Assembly (NCBI GenBank): GCA_021767985.1
Contig: JAASSH010000189.1
Span: 1-5,477, forward strand
DNA from: Gammaproteobacteria bacterium
Lineage (GTDB): Bacteria > Pseudomonadota > Gammaproteobacteria > GCA-001735895
DNA length: 5,477 nucleotides
Direction: 5' to 3'
Position 1 is the stretch's first letter. Every line of letters starts with the position of its first letter. The position numbers and the translations under genes were made by a program. The notes under the pieces are model-generated. The model did not search any database. It was given only the letters and a program-made list of their open reading frames with translations, and had not been told where the DNA came from. This document shows positions 1 through 5,477 of this stretch, in pieces.

Positions 1-1690
1 CTGCCGGACAGGTGTGCTCGAACGCGCCCAGCGATTCGTGATACCAGCGAAACAGTACCTGCTGCGCGCTGCCCTCGATATATGGCACGTGGATCTTGAT
101 CACCGCGTTCTGGCCGATGCGATCGAGCCGGCCGATGCGCTGCTCCAGCAGGTCCGGGTTCAACGGCAGATCGTACAGCACCAGGTGATGCGCAAACTGG
201 AAATTACGGCCCTCGCTGCCGATCTCGGAGCAAATCAGAACCTGGGCGCCATCTTCGGGATCGGCAAACCAGGCGGCGGCGCGATCGCGCTCGACCAGCG
301 ACATACCCTCGTGAAACAGCGCGGCGCGAATCCCGAATTCCTGTTTCATGCGAGCAACGAGATGCTGCGCCGATTCCGACGCGGCCGTTATCACCAGCAC
401 CTTGCGGCCGCGGTACTCGCGCAGAAATTGCCCCAGCCACGAGGCATAGGCATCGACGCCGGGTTCGAGCTGCACCGGGTGTACCTCGCGCTCCGGAAAA
501 CCGGTGACCACGTGACGCGTATTGCGAAACAGCACGCGACCGGTGCCGTGCCGGTCCAGCAGATCATCCAGCTGCTGACCCGCGTCAGGGTCCGACAGCA
601 AGGTTTCCGCCTGCTCGGCAAGCCTCCGGTAACCTTGTTCTTCCTGCAGAAAACGCTCCAGGCTGGCGAAGCGATCCGGGTCGAGCAGGCGCAGGCGGGC
701 GAAATGACTCTGCTTGCCGAGCTGTTCCGGAGTCGCGGTCAACAGCAACAGGCCGACGGTATTCTCCGCCAGGCTTTCGACCAGTCGATACTCGTCGCTG
801 GCAAGTTCCGGCGTCCACGTCAAATGATGAGCCTCGTCGACCACCAGCAGATCCCACTCACCGGCGCAGGCCTGTGCCGCCCGGTTCGGCTCACTGACCA
901 AATATTCCAGGCTGCACAACACCAATTGCTCGCTATGAAACGGATTTTCGCCGTCATCGAAATCTTCTGTCTCGGATTCGGGATCTTCGAAACGCGCTGC
1001 GCCGAAGATGCTGAACATTAGATTGAAGCGGCGCAGCATTTCCACCAGCCATTGATGCACCAGCGACTCGGGGACCACGATCAACACCCGGCGCGCGCGC
1101 TCGAGCAATAACTGCTGGTGGAGAATCAATCCGGCCTCGATGGTTTTACCCAGCCCGACCTCGTCCGCCAGCAGAACGCGCGGCGCATAGCGGCGCGATA
1201 CTTCGTGCGCGATATACAGCTGATGCGCGATCAGGCTGGTGCGACTGCCGGCCAGCCCGAACACGGCCGACTGCTGCAGGCTATTCGCGATTTCGCGGGT
1301 TTTGCAGCGCAGGCTGAACCATTTGTTGCGGTCGACCTGCGCGTTGAGCAGCCGTTCCGCTGGCTGGTTGAGCTGCAGGAAATTACTCAGGCGGCCCTCT
1401 GGCAGATCGGCGGCGTTACCGTGCTCGTCTGCGCACTGGTAAACGATCAGACCGCTGGATTCGCTTAATCCCAGGACCTGCAAATTTTCGCCGCCGTGTT
1501 TTTCGACCCAGTCCCCCTCGCGGAAACGCACCCTGGTCAAGGGCGCGTCGGCCCGGGCGTAGATACGGGTTTCCCCGGTCGCGGGGAAAATAATGCTTAC
1601 GGTACGGTGTTCGATTTCGATCACCATGCCAAGGCCGAGATGGAGTTCGGCGGCGCTGATCCAGCGCTGGCCGATGACAAAATCCTGCAT
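1..1690 (-). CDS. rapA: RNA polymerase-associated ATPase RapA (HepA), N-terminal part, truncated by the window edge
   Basis: RapA is a Swi2/Snf2-family ATPase that binds core RNA polymerase and promotes its recycling after transcription. The window holds 563 codons with no stop or frameshift; the gene continues past position 1. Residues 1-105 match the RapA N-terminal domain (GQRWIS at 7-12, FPATGETRIYAR at 35-46). The first motor lobe has Walker A DEVGLGKT at 176-183, the Walker B box DEAHH at 285-289 and TATPEQLG at 318-325. The second lobe has DRHGT at 379-383, FHEGMS at 459-464, SEIGSEGRNFQF at 488-499 and the arginine-finger motif QRIGRLDRIGQ at 517-527. The last visible residues, FEHTCP, are also RapA-typical. 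The ATG at 1690 is chosen because the next residues align with the start of E. coli RapA and a promoter lies just upstream. Only a weak GGA precedes it. The span between TATPEQLG and motif VI looks about 80-90 residues shorter than in E. coli RapA, recalled from memory. The divergent neighbour is bioD. The assignment is very secure. Confidence 0.97.
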   Translation of the reverse strand, partial: MQDFVIGQRWISAAELHLGLGMVIEIEHRTVSIIFPATGETRIYARADAPLTRVRFREGDWVEKHGGENLQVLGLSESSGLIVYQCADEHGNAADLPEGRLSNFLQLNQPAERLLNAQVDRNKWFSLRCKTREIANSLQQSAVFGLAGSRTSLIAHQLYIAHEVSRRYAPRVLLADEVGLGKTIEAGLILHQQLLLERARRVLIVVPESLVHQWLVEMLRRFNLMFSIFGAARFEDPESETEDFDDGENPFHSEQLVLCSLEYLVSEPNRAAQACAGEWDLLVVDEAHHLTWTPELASDEYRLVESLAENTVGLLLLTATPEQLGKQSHFARLRLLDPDRFASLERFLQEEQGYRRLAEQAETLLSDPDAGQQLDDLLDRHGTGRVLFRNTRHVVTGFPEREVHPVQLEPGVDAYASWLGQFLREYRGRKVLVITAASESAQHLVARMKQEFGIRAALFHEGMSLVERDRAAAWFADPEDGAQVLICSEIGSEGRNFQFAHHLVLYDLPLNPDLLEQRIGRLDRIGQNAVIKIHVPYIEGSAQQVLFRWYHESLGAFEHTCPA

Positions 1691-1719
1691 ATCAACAACG
1701 GTCCAAAATTCCCGGCGCG

Positions 1720-1728
1720 ATTATAACA
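1720..1728 (-). promoter_or_regulatory. Extended -10 promoter element for rapA
   Basis: Read on the minus strand these bases are TGTTATAAT, a perfect TATAAT with the TG of an extended -10 one base upstream. Transcription would start near 1713, leaving a leader of about 22 nt before the rapA ATG at 1690. No good TTGACA-like -35 box lies 16-18 bp upstream (best candidates TGGGAA or CTGGGA around 1742-1748). This suits an extended -10 promoter, which depends less on a -35. The position relative to the gene supports it; activity is inferred. Confidence 0.62.
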
Positions 1729-1767
1729 GGCGGGCCCGGCTTTCCCAGCATGGCGCATCGTCATCGC

Positions 1768-1773
1768 TATAAG
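1768..1773 (+). promoter_or_regulatory. Weak candidate -10 box for the bioD block
   Basis: TATAAG matches the -10 consensus at five of six positions and lies 60 bp before the bioD ATG. No convincing -35 lies 16-18 bp upstream. An alternative pair, TTGCAG at 1799-1804 and CAGAAT at 1822-1827 with a 17-bp spacer, would put the transcript start almost on the ATG. Neither is strong. No full inverted BirA operator was seen in the 143-bp intergenic region. Confidence 0.22.
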
Positions 1774-1833
1774 TCCGACACGCGCCGCCAGTCCAGGCTT
1801 GCAGTTGCCAGGTATCTTGCACAGAATGCTCGC

Positions 1834-2502
1834 ATGATTAGAGTCGAGACGAGTGGATATTTTATTACCGGATCCGATACCGATGTCGGCAAGACCTACA
1901 TCGCCTGCCAGATCGTGCAACAGCTAGCCGCAGCCGGCCTCGAGGTTGAGACCCGCAAACCCGCCGAATCCGGCTGCCGTCCCGGACCCGGAGGCGAAAT
2001 GCTGACCAACGACGCGGCTGCACTGCAGCGCGCCAACGGCGACCGGGAGCCGATCGAGCGCATAAGCCCTTACCGCTTCCGCGCGGCGCTGGCGCCGCAT
2101 CGTGCGGCACGCCTGGAAGGGCACAGGCTGCTGATAGAAAACCTGATCGACGCCTGCTCGCGCGATCATGCCGATCGCTGCCTGATCGTCGAAGGCGCGG
2201 GTGGCTTTTACTCGCCGCTCGCGGAGAACGGCCTGAACGCAGACCTGGCCGGAACCTTGCAGCTGCCGGTAATCATCGTGGTCCACGATCGAATCGGCGC
2301 GGTAAACCAGGCCCTGATGACGACACAGGCGGTGACGAGCCGCCATCTGCGCGTGGCGGCGATTATCCTGAATCAGGTTACCCCGATTACCGACCCCGAC
2401 ATGGATAACGCGGCCGATCTGCAGGCCCATTGTGACCTGCCGGTGTTTCGCTGCGAACACGGCGCGCTACTGCCGCCGCTATTCGAGGCGGCAGATGGCT
2501 AG
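1834..2502 (+). CDS. bioD: ATP-dependent dethiobiotin synthetase BioD
   Basis: BioD closes the ureido ring of dethiobiotin from 7,8-diaminopelargonate, CO2 and ATP, the next-to-last step of biotin synthesis, in the cytoplasm. The 222-residue product has the usual family length. It shows the P-loop GSDTDVGKT at 13-21, the substrate-binding KPAESG at 42-47 (family pattern KPxxSG), Asp60 in TNDAAALQ, and EGAGGFYSPL at 120-129. T21, D60 and E120 match the expected magnesium-binding residues. RIGAVNQALMT at 153-163 and Asn180 in LNQVTP fit the dimer and nucleotide-base region. The frame extends upstream to an ATG at 1750, but those 28 residues are basic, lack family similarity and reach into the rapA promoter, so the ATG at 1834 is preferred. 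No Shine-Dalgarno precedes it. The C-terminal segment after about residue 195 is divergent and lacks the usual LGxIP-like stretch. The gene stands apart from other biotin genes here and overlaps the next gene by 8 bp. The family call is secure; the start is fairly secure. Confidence 0.93.
   Translation: MIRVETSGYFITGSDTDVGKTYIACQIVQQLAAAGLEVETRKPAESGCRPGPGGEMLTNDAAALQRANGDREPIERISPYRFRAALAPHRAARLEGHRLLIENLIDACSRDHADRCLIVEGAGGFYSPLAENGLNADLAGTLQLPVIIVVHDRIGAVNQALMTTQAVTSRHLRVAAIILNQVTPITDPDMDNAADLQAHCDLPVFRCEHGALLPPLFEAADG
2485..2488 (+). promoter_or_regulatory. Ribosome binding site of the two-helix membrane protein gene
   Basis: GAGG lies inside the 3' end of bioD, 6 nt before the ATG at 2495. 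It decides the start of the downstream gene in favour of 2495 over the ATG at 2432, which would add 21 Arg/Cys-rich residues encoded inside bioD and has no such site. Confidence 0.6.
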
Positions 2503-3046
2503 ATCCAGCCTCGACCGCTGGCTGGCTCCCTGGGTTTTTGTACTGACCGGCGTCGTTTTTAATATTCTGTCTGCGTTGATCACCCATTATTTCATCGGCC
2601 TCAACAACGACCAGATCAACATTATCGACCGCGAGATCCAGCAGAAACAAGTCCTGATCGACAGCCTGTGGCAGTCCAGGATCGAGGTCGAGCGTAAAAA
2701 GGAATTTTTCATCCTGCTGCTGGCGGACAAGCCCGCTGCGACCGAAATAACCGAATCCTATTACCGGAAATACCTGGCCGAAGTACAAGATACCTACGAC
2801 CTGAAAGATTTTGCAGCGCTCGTGCAACAGCCTGCCGATGTCGATCTGAAACTGTTGCTGGATTTGAGCGACGCGGCGCAGCAATCGATAATCGAATCCA
2901 TCAACAACACTTATTTCGAAACCCTAGAACTGCAGGAACGAAAAATGCCGCTCGAAGGCGATAATTCGCGCCTGTTCAGTATCGCGATCTTTCTGCAGGT
3001 AATCGGCCTGATCCTGGTACTGGCACGGGACCTGCGGCGACACTGA
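2495..3046 (+). CDS. Uncharacterised protein with two predicted membrane helices and a helical central domain
   Basis: I do not recognise a family for this 183-residue protein. A short basic N-terminus is followed by a strongly hydrophobic segment at about 12-34. A polar, charged region rich in Ile, Leu, Gln, Glu and Lys runs from about 36 to 157, then a second hydrophobic helix at about 159-177 and a basic tail, RDLRRH. By the positive-inside rule both ends should be cytoplasmic and the roughly 120-residue middle periplasmic. Residues 38-70 look like a long amphipathic or coiled-coil helix, and further helices are likely at about 84-98 and 115-150. The outline recalls helical sensory domains bracketed by two membrane helices, but no signalling or catalytic domain is attached. 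The start at 2495 has a good ribosome binding site and skips a 21-residue Arg/Cys-rich upstream stretch encoded within bioD. The 8-bp overlap with bioD and 6-bp gap to rarD place it mid-operon. That it is a real gene is well supported; function is unknown. Confidence 0.84.
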   Translation: MARSSLDRWLAPWVFVLTGVVFNILSALITHYFIGLNNDQINIIDREIQQKQVLIDSLWQSRIEVERKKEFFILLLADKPAATEITESYYRKYLAEVQDTYDLKDFAALVQQPADVDLKLLLDLSDAAQQSIIESINNTYFETLELQERKMPLEGDNSRLFSIAIFLQVIGLILVLARDLRRH

Positions 3047-3052
3047 CGGCTG

Positions 3053-3940
3053 ATGAACAGGGGCTACGCGGTAATCCTCACCGGTTACATCGGCTGGGGA
3101 CTGTTTCCACTCTACTGGGCGCTGTTAACCCACGTGCCGGCACTCGAGGTTCTGCTGCACCGCATGCTGTGGTCGGCGCCGGTACTATTGTTGCTGGTAC
3201 TGCTTAGCGAGCGCAGGAGATCACAGGTCGCCGCCGCGCTGACATCCTGGCGCGAATTGAAATGGCTGGCGCTATCAGGCCTGGTGGTCAGCCTGAACTG
3301 GGGTATTTACATCTGGGCGGTCGCCAATCATCGAGTAGTCGAGGCCAGCATGGGATACTTCCTGACGCCGCTGCTGAACGTGCTGGCAGGTGTCATCGTT
3401 TTCAAGGAAAAACTCGGCCGTGCCAACGTTATCGCGATTCTGTGCGCCGCCGCCGGCGTCGCCTACTATTTTCTCAGCACGTCGATTCTGCCCTGGGTGG
3501 TACTCGCGGTTGGATTCAGCTTCGCGCTCTACGGCTTGCTACGCAAGCAAATGGCAACCAATGCGGTGCCGGGGCTGCTCGTCGAAATACTGCTGCTGCT
3601 TCCGTTTACCCTGGCGCTGATCCTGTGGCTGCATCACCGGGGGGACGCGACGTTCCTGAACCAGGCCCGGGCGACGGACATGTTATTGATTCTTGCAGGA
3701 CCGGTAACGGTGCTGCCGCTCGCGTTTTTCACCGCCGGTACCCGCATGCTGCCGATGACGACCGTGGGCATCCTGTTTTACGTCACGCCGTCGTTACAGT
3801 TCTTCTGCGGGGTGGTGCTGCTCGGCGAAGCCTTTAACCTCGACAAGCTGCTCGGCTTTATCGGTATCTGGATCGGGCTCGCGATTTTCAGCTATAGACT
3901 GCTGGCGACGCGTAAGGCCGATGCCGCCGAGGTGACCTAG
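3053..3940 (+). CDS. rarD: RarD-type EamA/DMT superfamily permease
   Basis: This is an inner-membrane permease of the drug/metabolite transporter superfamily, RarD branch. The 295 residues form about ten hydrophobic helices in two homologous halves (roughly residues 5-140 and 145-285). RarD hallmarks visible are YIGWGLFPLYW at 12-22, LLHRMLWS at 34-41, NWGIYIWAVANH at 82-93 followed by EASMGYFLTPLLNV at 97-110, and FSFALYGLLRK at 155-165. Near the end come FFTAGTRMLPMTTVGILFY and a GE pair at 258-259. The start at 3053 leaves only four residues before the first helix, so no later start is plausible. It lacks a clear Shine-Dalgarno, but the preceding stop ends 6 bp upstream, suggesting translational coupling. 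E. coli RarD was named for a link to chloramphenicol resistance, but the substrate of the family is not settled and none can be deduced here. The adjacent bioD makes a biotin-related substrate only a guess. It converges on pykA with a 24-bp gap. The family call is secure. Confidence 0.94.
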   Translation: MNRGYAVILTGYIGWGLFPLYWALLTHVPALEVLLHRMLWSAPVLLLLVLLSERRRSQVAAALTSWRELKWLALSGLVVSLNWGIYIWAVANHRVVEASMGYFLTPLLNVLAGVIVFKEKLGRANVIAILCAAAGVAYYFLSTSILPWVVLAVGFSFALYGLLRKQMATNAVPGLLVEILLLLPFTLALILWLHHRGDATFLNQARATDMLLILAGPVTVLPLAFFTAGTRMLPMTTVGILFYVTPSLQFFCGVVLLGEAFNLDKLLGFIGIWIGLAIFSYRLLATRKADAAEVT

Positions 3941-3964
3941 CCGGGCTGGACGCTGCCAAGGGGA

Positions 3965-5419
3965 CTAGGCGATGAAGTCGGGCATATTGCCGACTTCGAC
4001 GATTTTCATCGCGTTGGTGCCACCGCCGGTACCCATCAGGTCGCCCTTGGTGATGATGACCAGGTCGCCGTCGGCGATAATGCCCTGTTTCTTCATCAGT
4101 TCGACCGCTTCCTGGTTGGCTTCGGCATGATTGGTATGAATCGTCGGAAAGTCGACCGGGAACACGCCGCGGTAAAGGTTGACCTTGCGGTTGGTAGACC
4201 GATGGCGCGACAACGCAAAAATGGGGATGCCGGAACTGATGCGAGACATCCACAGCGCCGTCGAACCGGACTCGGTCAGCGATGCGATCGCACGCACACT
4301 CAGGTGGTTGGCGGTATACATGGTGGCCATCGCGATGGCTTCATCGACGCGCTCGAAGGTGTCGTCGAGCCGATGCCTGGATTTTATCGCGCGGCTGTGC
4401 TGTTCGGCGTTGAGGCAGATATCCGACATCGATCTTACGGTCTCGCTCGGGTAGGTGCCGGTCGCCGTTTCGGCCGACAGCATGACCGCGTCGGTACCGT
4501 CGAGCACCGCGTTGGCAACATCGAACACCTCGGCGCGCGTCGGTATCGGGTTGTCGCGCATCGATTCCATCATTTGGGTCGCGGTAATCACGACACAGTT
4601 CATACTGCGCGCTTTACTGATGATCTGTTTTTGCACCGCGGGCAGCTTGGCGTCACCAATCTCGACGCCCAGGTCGCCACGCGCGATCATGATCGCGTCC
4701 GACGTCTGGATGATTTCCTCGAGATTATCGAGCGCCTCGGCGCGCTCGATCTTGGCTACCAGCCCGGCCGAGCAGCCCTCGGCGTCGAGCAAACGGCGCG
4801 CCTGTATCATATCTGCGGCGTTCCTCGGGAACGATACCGCAAGATAGTCGGCATCGATCAGCGCCGCCGTTTTCACGTCAGCCTGATCCTTGTCGGTAAG
4901 TACCTCGGCGGTTAACCCCCCACCCTTGAGGTTTATACCCTTGTTGTCCGAAAGCTCGCCGCCCACCCGCACGGTGCAGTCGATGCGCGGCCCTTCGACC
5001 GTGTCGACCTGCAGCACGATACGGCCGTCGTCGAGCATCAGGATGTCTTCGCTTTCGACATCCTGCGCCAGTTTCTCGTAAGTGACACCGACCTGCTCGC
5101 TGTCGCCCTCACCGTCCGGGCATTCGATGTTGAGGCAAAAGCGGTCGCCGACGGCCAGATCGATGCTGCCGGCCTTGAATTTCTTCAGGCGAATCTTTGG
5201 TCCCTGCAGGTCGGCCAGTATTGCCAGGTGGCGATTATTTTCGAGACCGATGCGTCTAATCTTCTCGGCCCGCGCCTTGTGTTCTTCGGGCGTGCCGTGG
5301 GAAAAGTTGAGGCGCACCACGTCGACACCGGCCTTGATCAGGCTGTCGATTGCGGCATCGGATTCGGTCGCGGGCCCCAGGGTCGCCACGATTTTCGTTC
5401 TACGCAGAACTGCTCTCAT
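3965..5419 (-). CDS. pykA: Pyruvate kinase, PykA type
   Basis: Pyruvate kinase converts phosphoenolpyruvate and ADP to pyruvate and ATP, the last step of glycolysis, in the cytoplasm. The 484-residue protein is complete and aligns along its length with E. coli PykA. The N-terminus RRTKIVATLGPAT (6-18) starts the barrel. Active-site elements are VVRLNFSHG at 34-42 (R36, N38, S40), the catalytic-lysine motif AKIERAEA at 222-229 (K224, E226), ARGDLGVEIG at 246-255 (D249) and ITATQMMESM at 278-287. The lid or B domain spans about 80-175, and the C-terminal regulatory-type domain about 345-484, ending in an 8-residue tail, GNMPDFIA. In ADLQGPKIR (69-77), Leu71, Gln72 and Lys75 occupy positions where potassium-dependent enzymes have Thr, Lys and Glu. 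The ATG at 5419 gives the family's usual N-terminus; an AAAGG lies 10 nt upstream, inside the end of pgk. It overlaps pgk by 20 bp and so is likely coupled to it. No aldolase gene follows; the next gene is convergent rarD. Confidence 0.98.
   Translation of the reverse strand: MRAVLRRTKIVATLGPATESDAAIDSLIKAGVDVVRLNFSHGTPEEHKARAEKIRRIGLENNRHLAILADLQGPKIRLKKFKAGSIDLAVGDRFCLNIECPDGEGDSEQVGVTYEKLAQDVESEDILMLDDGRIVLQVDTVEGPRIDCTVRVGGELSDNKGINLKGGGLTAEVLTDKDQADVKTAALIDADYLAVSFPRNAADMIQARRLLDAEGCSAGLVAKIERAEALDNLEEIIQTSDAIMIARGDLGVEIGDAKLPAVQKQIISKARSMNCVVITATQMMESMRDNPIPTRAEVFDVANAVLDGTDAVMLSAETATGTYPSETVRSMSDICLNAEQHSRAIKSRHRLDDTFERVDEAIAMATMYTANHLSVRAIASLTESGSTALWMSRISSGIPIFALSRHRSTNRKVNLYRGVFPVDFPTIHTNHAEANQEAVELMKKQGIIADGDLVIITKGDLMGTGGGTNAMKIVEVGNMPDFIA
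3974..3997. other. Perfect 8-bp inverted repeat at the pykA/rarD convergent junction
   Basis: GAAGTCGG and CCGACTTC form an 8-bp stem around an 8-base loop, inside the last codons of pykA and 34 bp past the rarD stop. On the plus strand a short TTTT follows only after several other bases, and on the minus strand no U-run follows. It is therefore not a canonical intrinsic terminator, though it could weaken read-through in either direction. The 24-bp gap at 3941-3964 holds no better hairpin. Confidence 0.3.
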
Positions 5420-5477
5420 AGTCTGAGTACCTTTGTTCCAGCATCGCTACCGCCGGCAGTTGTTTACCTTCCAGGAA
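5400..5477 (-). CDS. pgk: Phosphoglycerate kinase, C-terminal end, truncated by the window edge
   Basis: Phosphoglycerate kinase transfers phosphate from 1,3-bisphosphoglycerate to ADP. Only the last 25 codons and the TAG stop (5402-5400) lie in the window. The fragment begins FLEGKQLPAVAMLEQ, which matches the highly conserved Pgk C-terminus, where a strand-helix segment of LEGKxLPGVxAL type closes the protein. The remaining ten residues, RYSDYESSSA, are a non-conserved tail. The last 20 bp overlap the start of pykA in a different frame, and the pykA Shine-Dalgarno lies within this gene. Gene order pgk then pyk on one strand is common in gammaproteobacteria, which independently supports the call. 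The evidence is a short peptide, but its match and context are specific. A frameshift creating the tail cannot be excluded. Confidence 0.86.
   Translation of the reverse strand, partial: FLEGKQLPAVAMLEQRYSDYESSSA

Noticed and set aside
14..1021. A 335-codon plus-strand open frame opposite rapA
   Set aside because: It is fully antisense to a strongly conserved RapA coding region, and its product is rich in Gln, Ala and Arg with no recognisable motif. It is a codon-bias shadow.
1731..1738. Palindrome CGGGCCCG between rapA and bioD
   Set aside because: An 8-bp GC palindrome is expected by chance in GC-rich DNA; it has no loop, no U-run and no known operator match.
1750..1833. Upstream 28-codon extension of bioD
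   Set aside because: The added residues are basic and unlike any BioD N-terminus, have no ribosome binding site, and cover the region needed for divergent promoters.
2296..2305. GGTAAACC-like sequence resembling a BirA operator half-site, with similar pieces near 1438 and 5463
   Set aside because: Each is a lone half-site inside coding sequence without the inverted partner at the required spacing, so chance occurrence is the simpler reading.
1924..2884. Minus-strand open frames of 178 and 165 codons opposite bioD and the two-helix protein
   Set aside because: The plus-strand frames encode a clear BioD and a protein with two well-formed membrane helices, a good ribosome binding site and tight spacing. 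The opposite frames lack any such support.
3262..3837. A 191-codon plus-strand frame inside rarD
   Set aside because: It overlaps the conserved permease in another frame and encodes an Arg/Gly/Ala-rich product without hydrophobic or domain structure.
4127..4915. A 262-codon plus-strand open frame opposite pykA
   Set aside because: It lies wholly within conserved pyruvate kinase sequence, and its Arg/His/Gly/Asp-rich product shows no domain. It is an antisense shadow.

Overview
The window looks like ordinary chromosomal DNA from a moderately GC-rich gammaproteobacterium. The main reason is a close match to RapA, the RNA-polymerase-recycling Swi2/Snf2 ATPase typical of that class. A PykA-type pyruvate kinase directly behind pgk, a BioD and a RarD-type permease fit the same assignment. 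No species can be named. I see no rRNA, tRNA, insertion sequence, CRISPR array, phage gene or sign of recent transfer, and codon and base use look uniform throughout.

Layout. (1) Positions 1-1690, minus strand: the N-terminal 563 codons of rapA, cut by the left window edge. (2) Positions 1691-1833: a 143-bp divergent intergenic region with a very good extended -10 promoter for rapA and only weak promoter candidates for the rightward genes. (3) Positions 1834-3940, plus strand: a tight three-gene block of bioD (dethiobiotin synthetase), an unrecognised 183-residue protein with two predicted membrane helices, and rarD (ten-helix EamA/DMT permease). The first two genes overlap by 8 bp and the last two are separated by 6 bp, so co-transcription is likely. 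(4) A 24-bp convergent gap with no obvious terminator. (5) Positions 3965-5419, minus strand: pykA. (6) Positions 5400-5477, minus strand: the last 25 codons and stop of pgk, overlapping the pykA start by 20 bp.

How the genes relate. pgk and pykA catalyse two ATP-forming steps of lower glycolysis and appear translationally coupled. rapA is an independent transcription-maintenance gene. bioD makes dethiobiotin but stands apart from other biotin genes here. Its two downstream membrane-protein neighbours have no evident biochemical link to biotin, so that cluster may reflect co-expression only.

I found no clearly new biological system. The points most worth a second look are the uncharacterised two-helix membrane protein in the bioD-rarD block, a RapA that appears shortened between its conserved motor motifs, the 20-bp pgk/pykA overlap, and a pyruvate kinase with residues associated with potassium independence.
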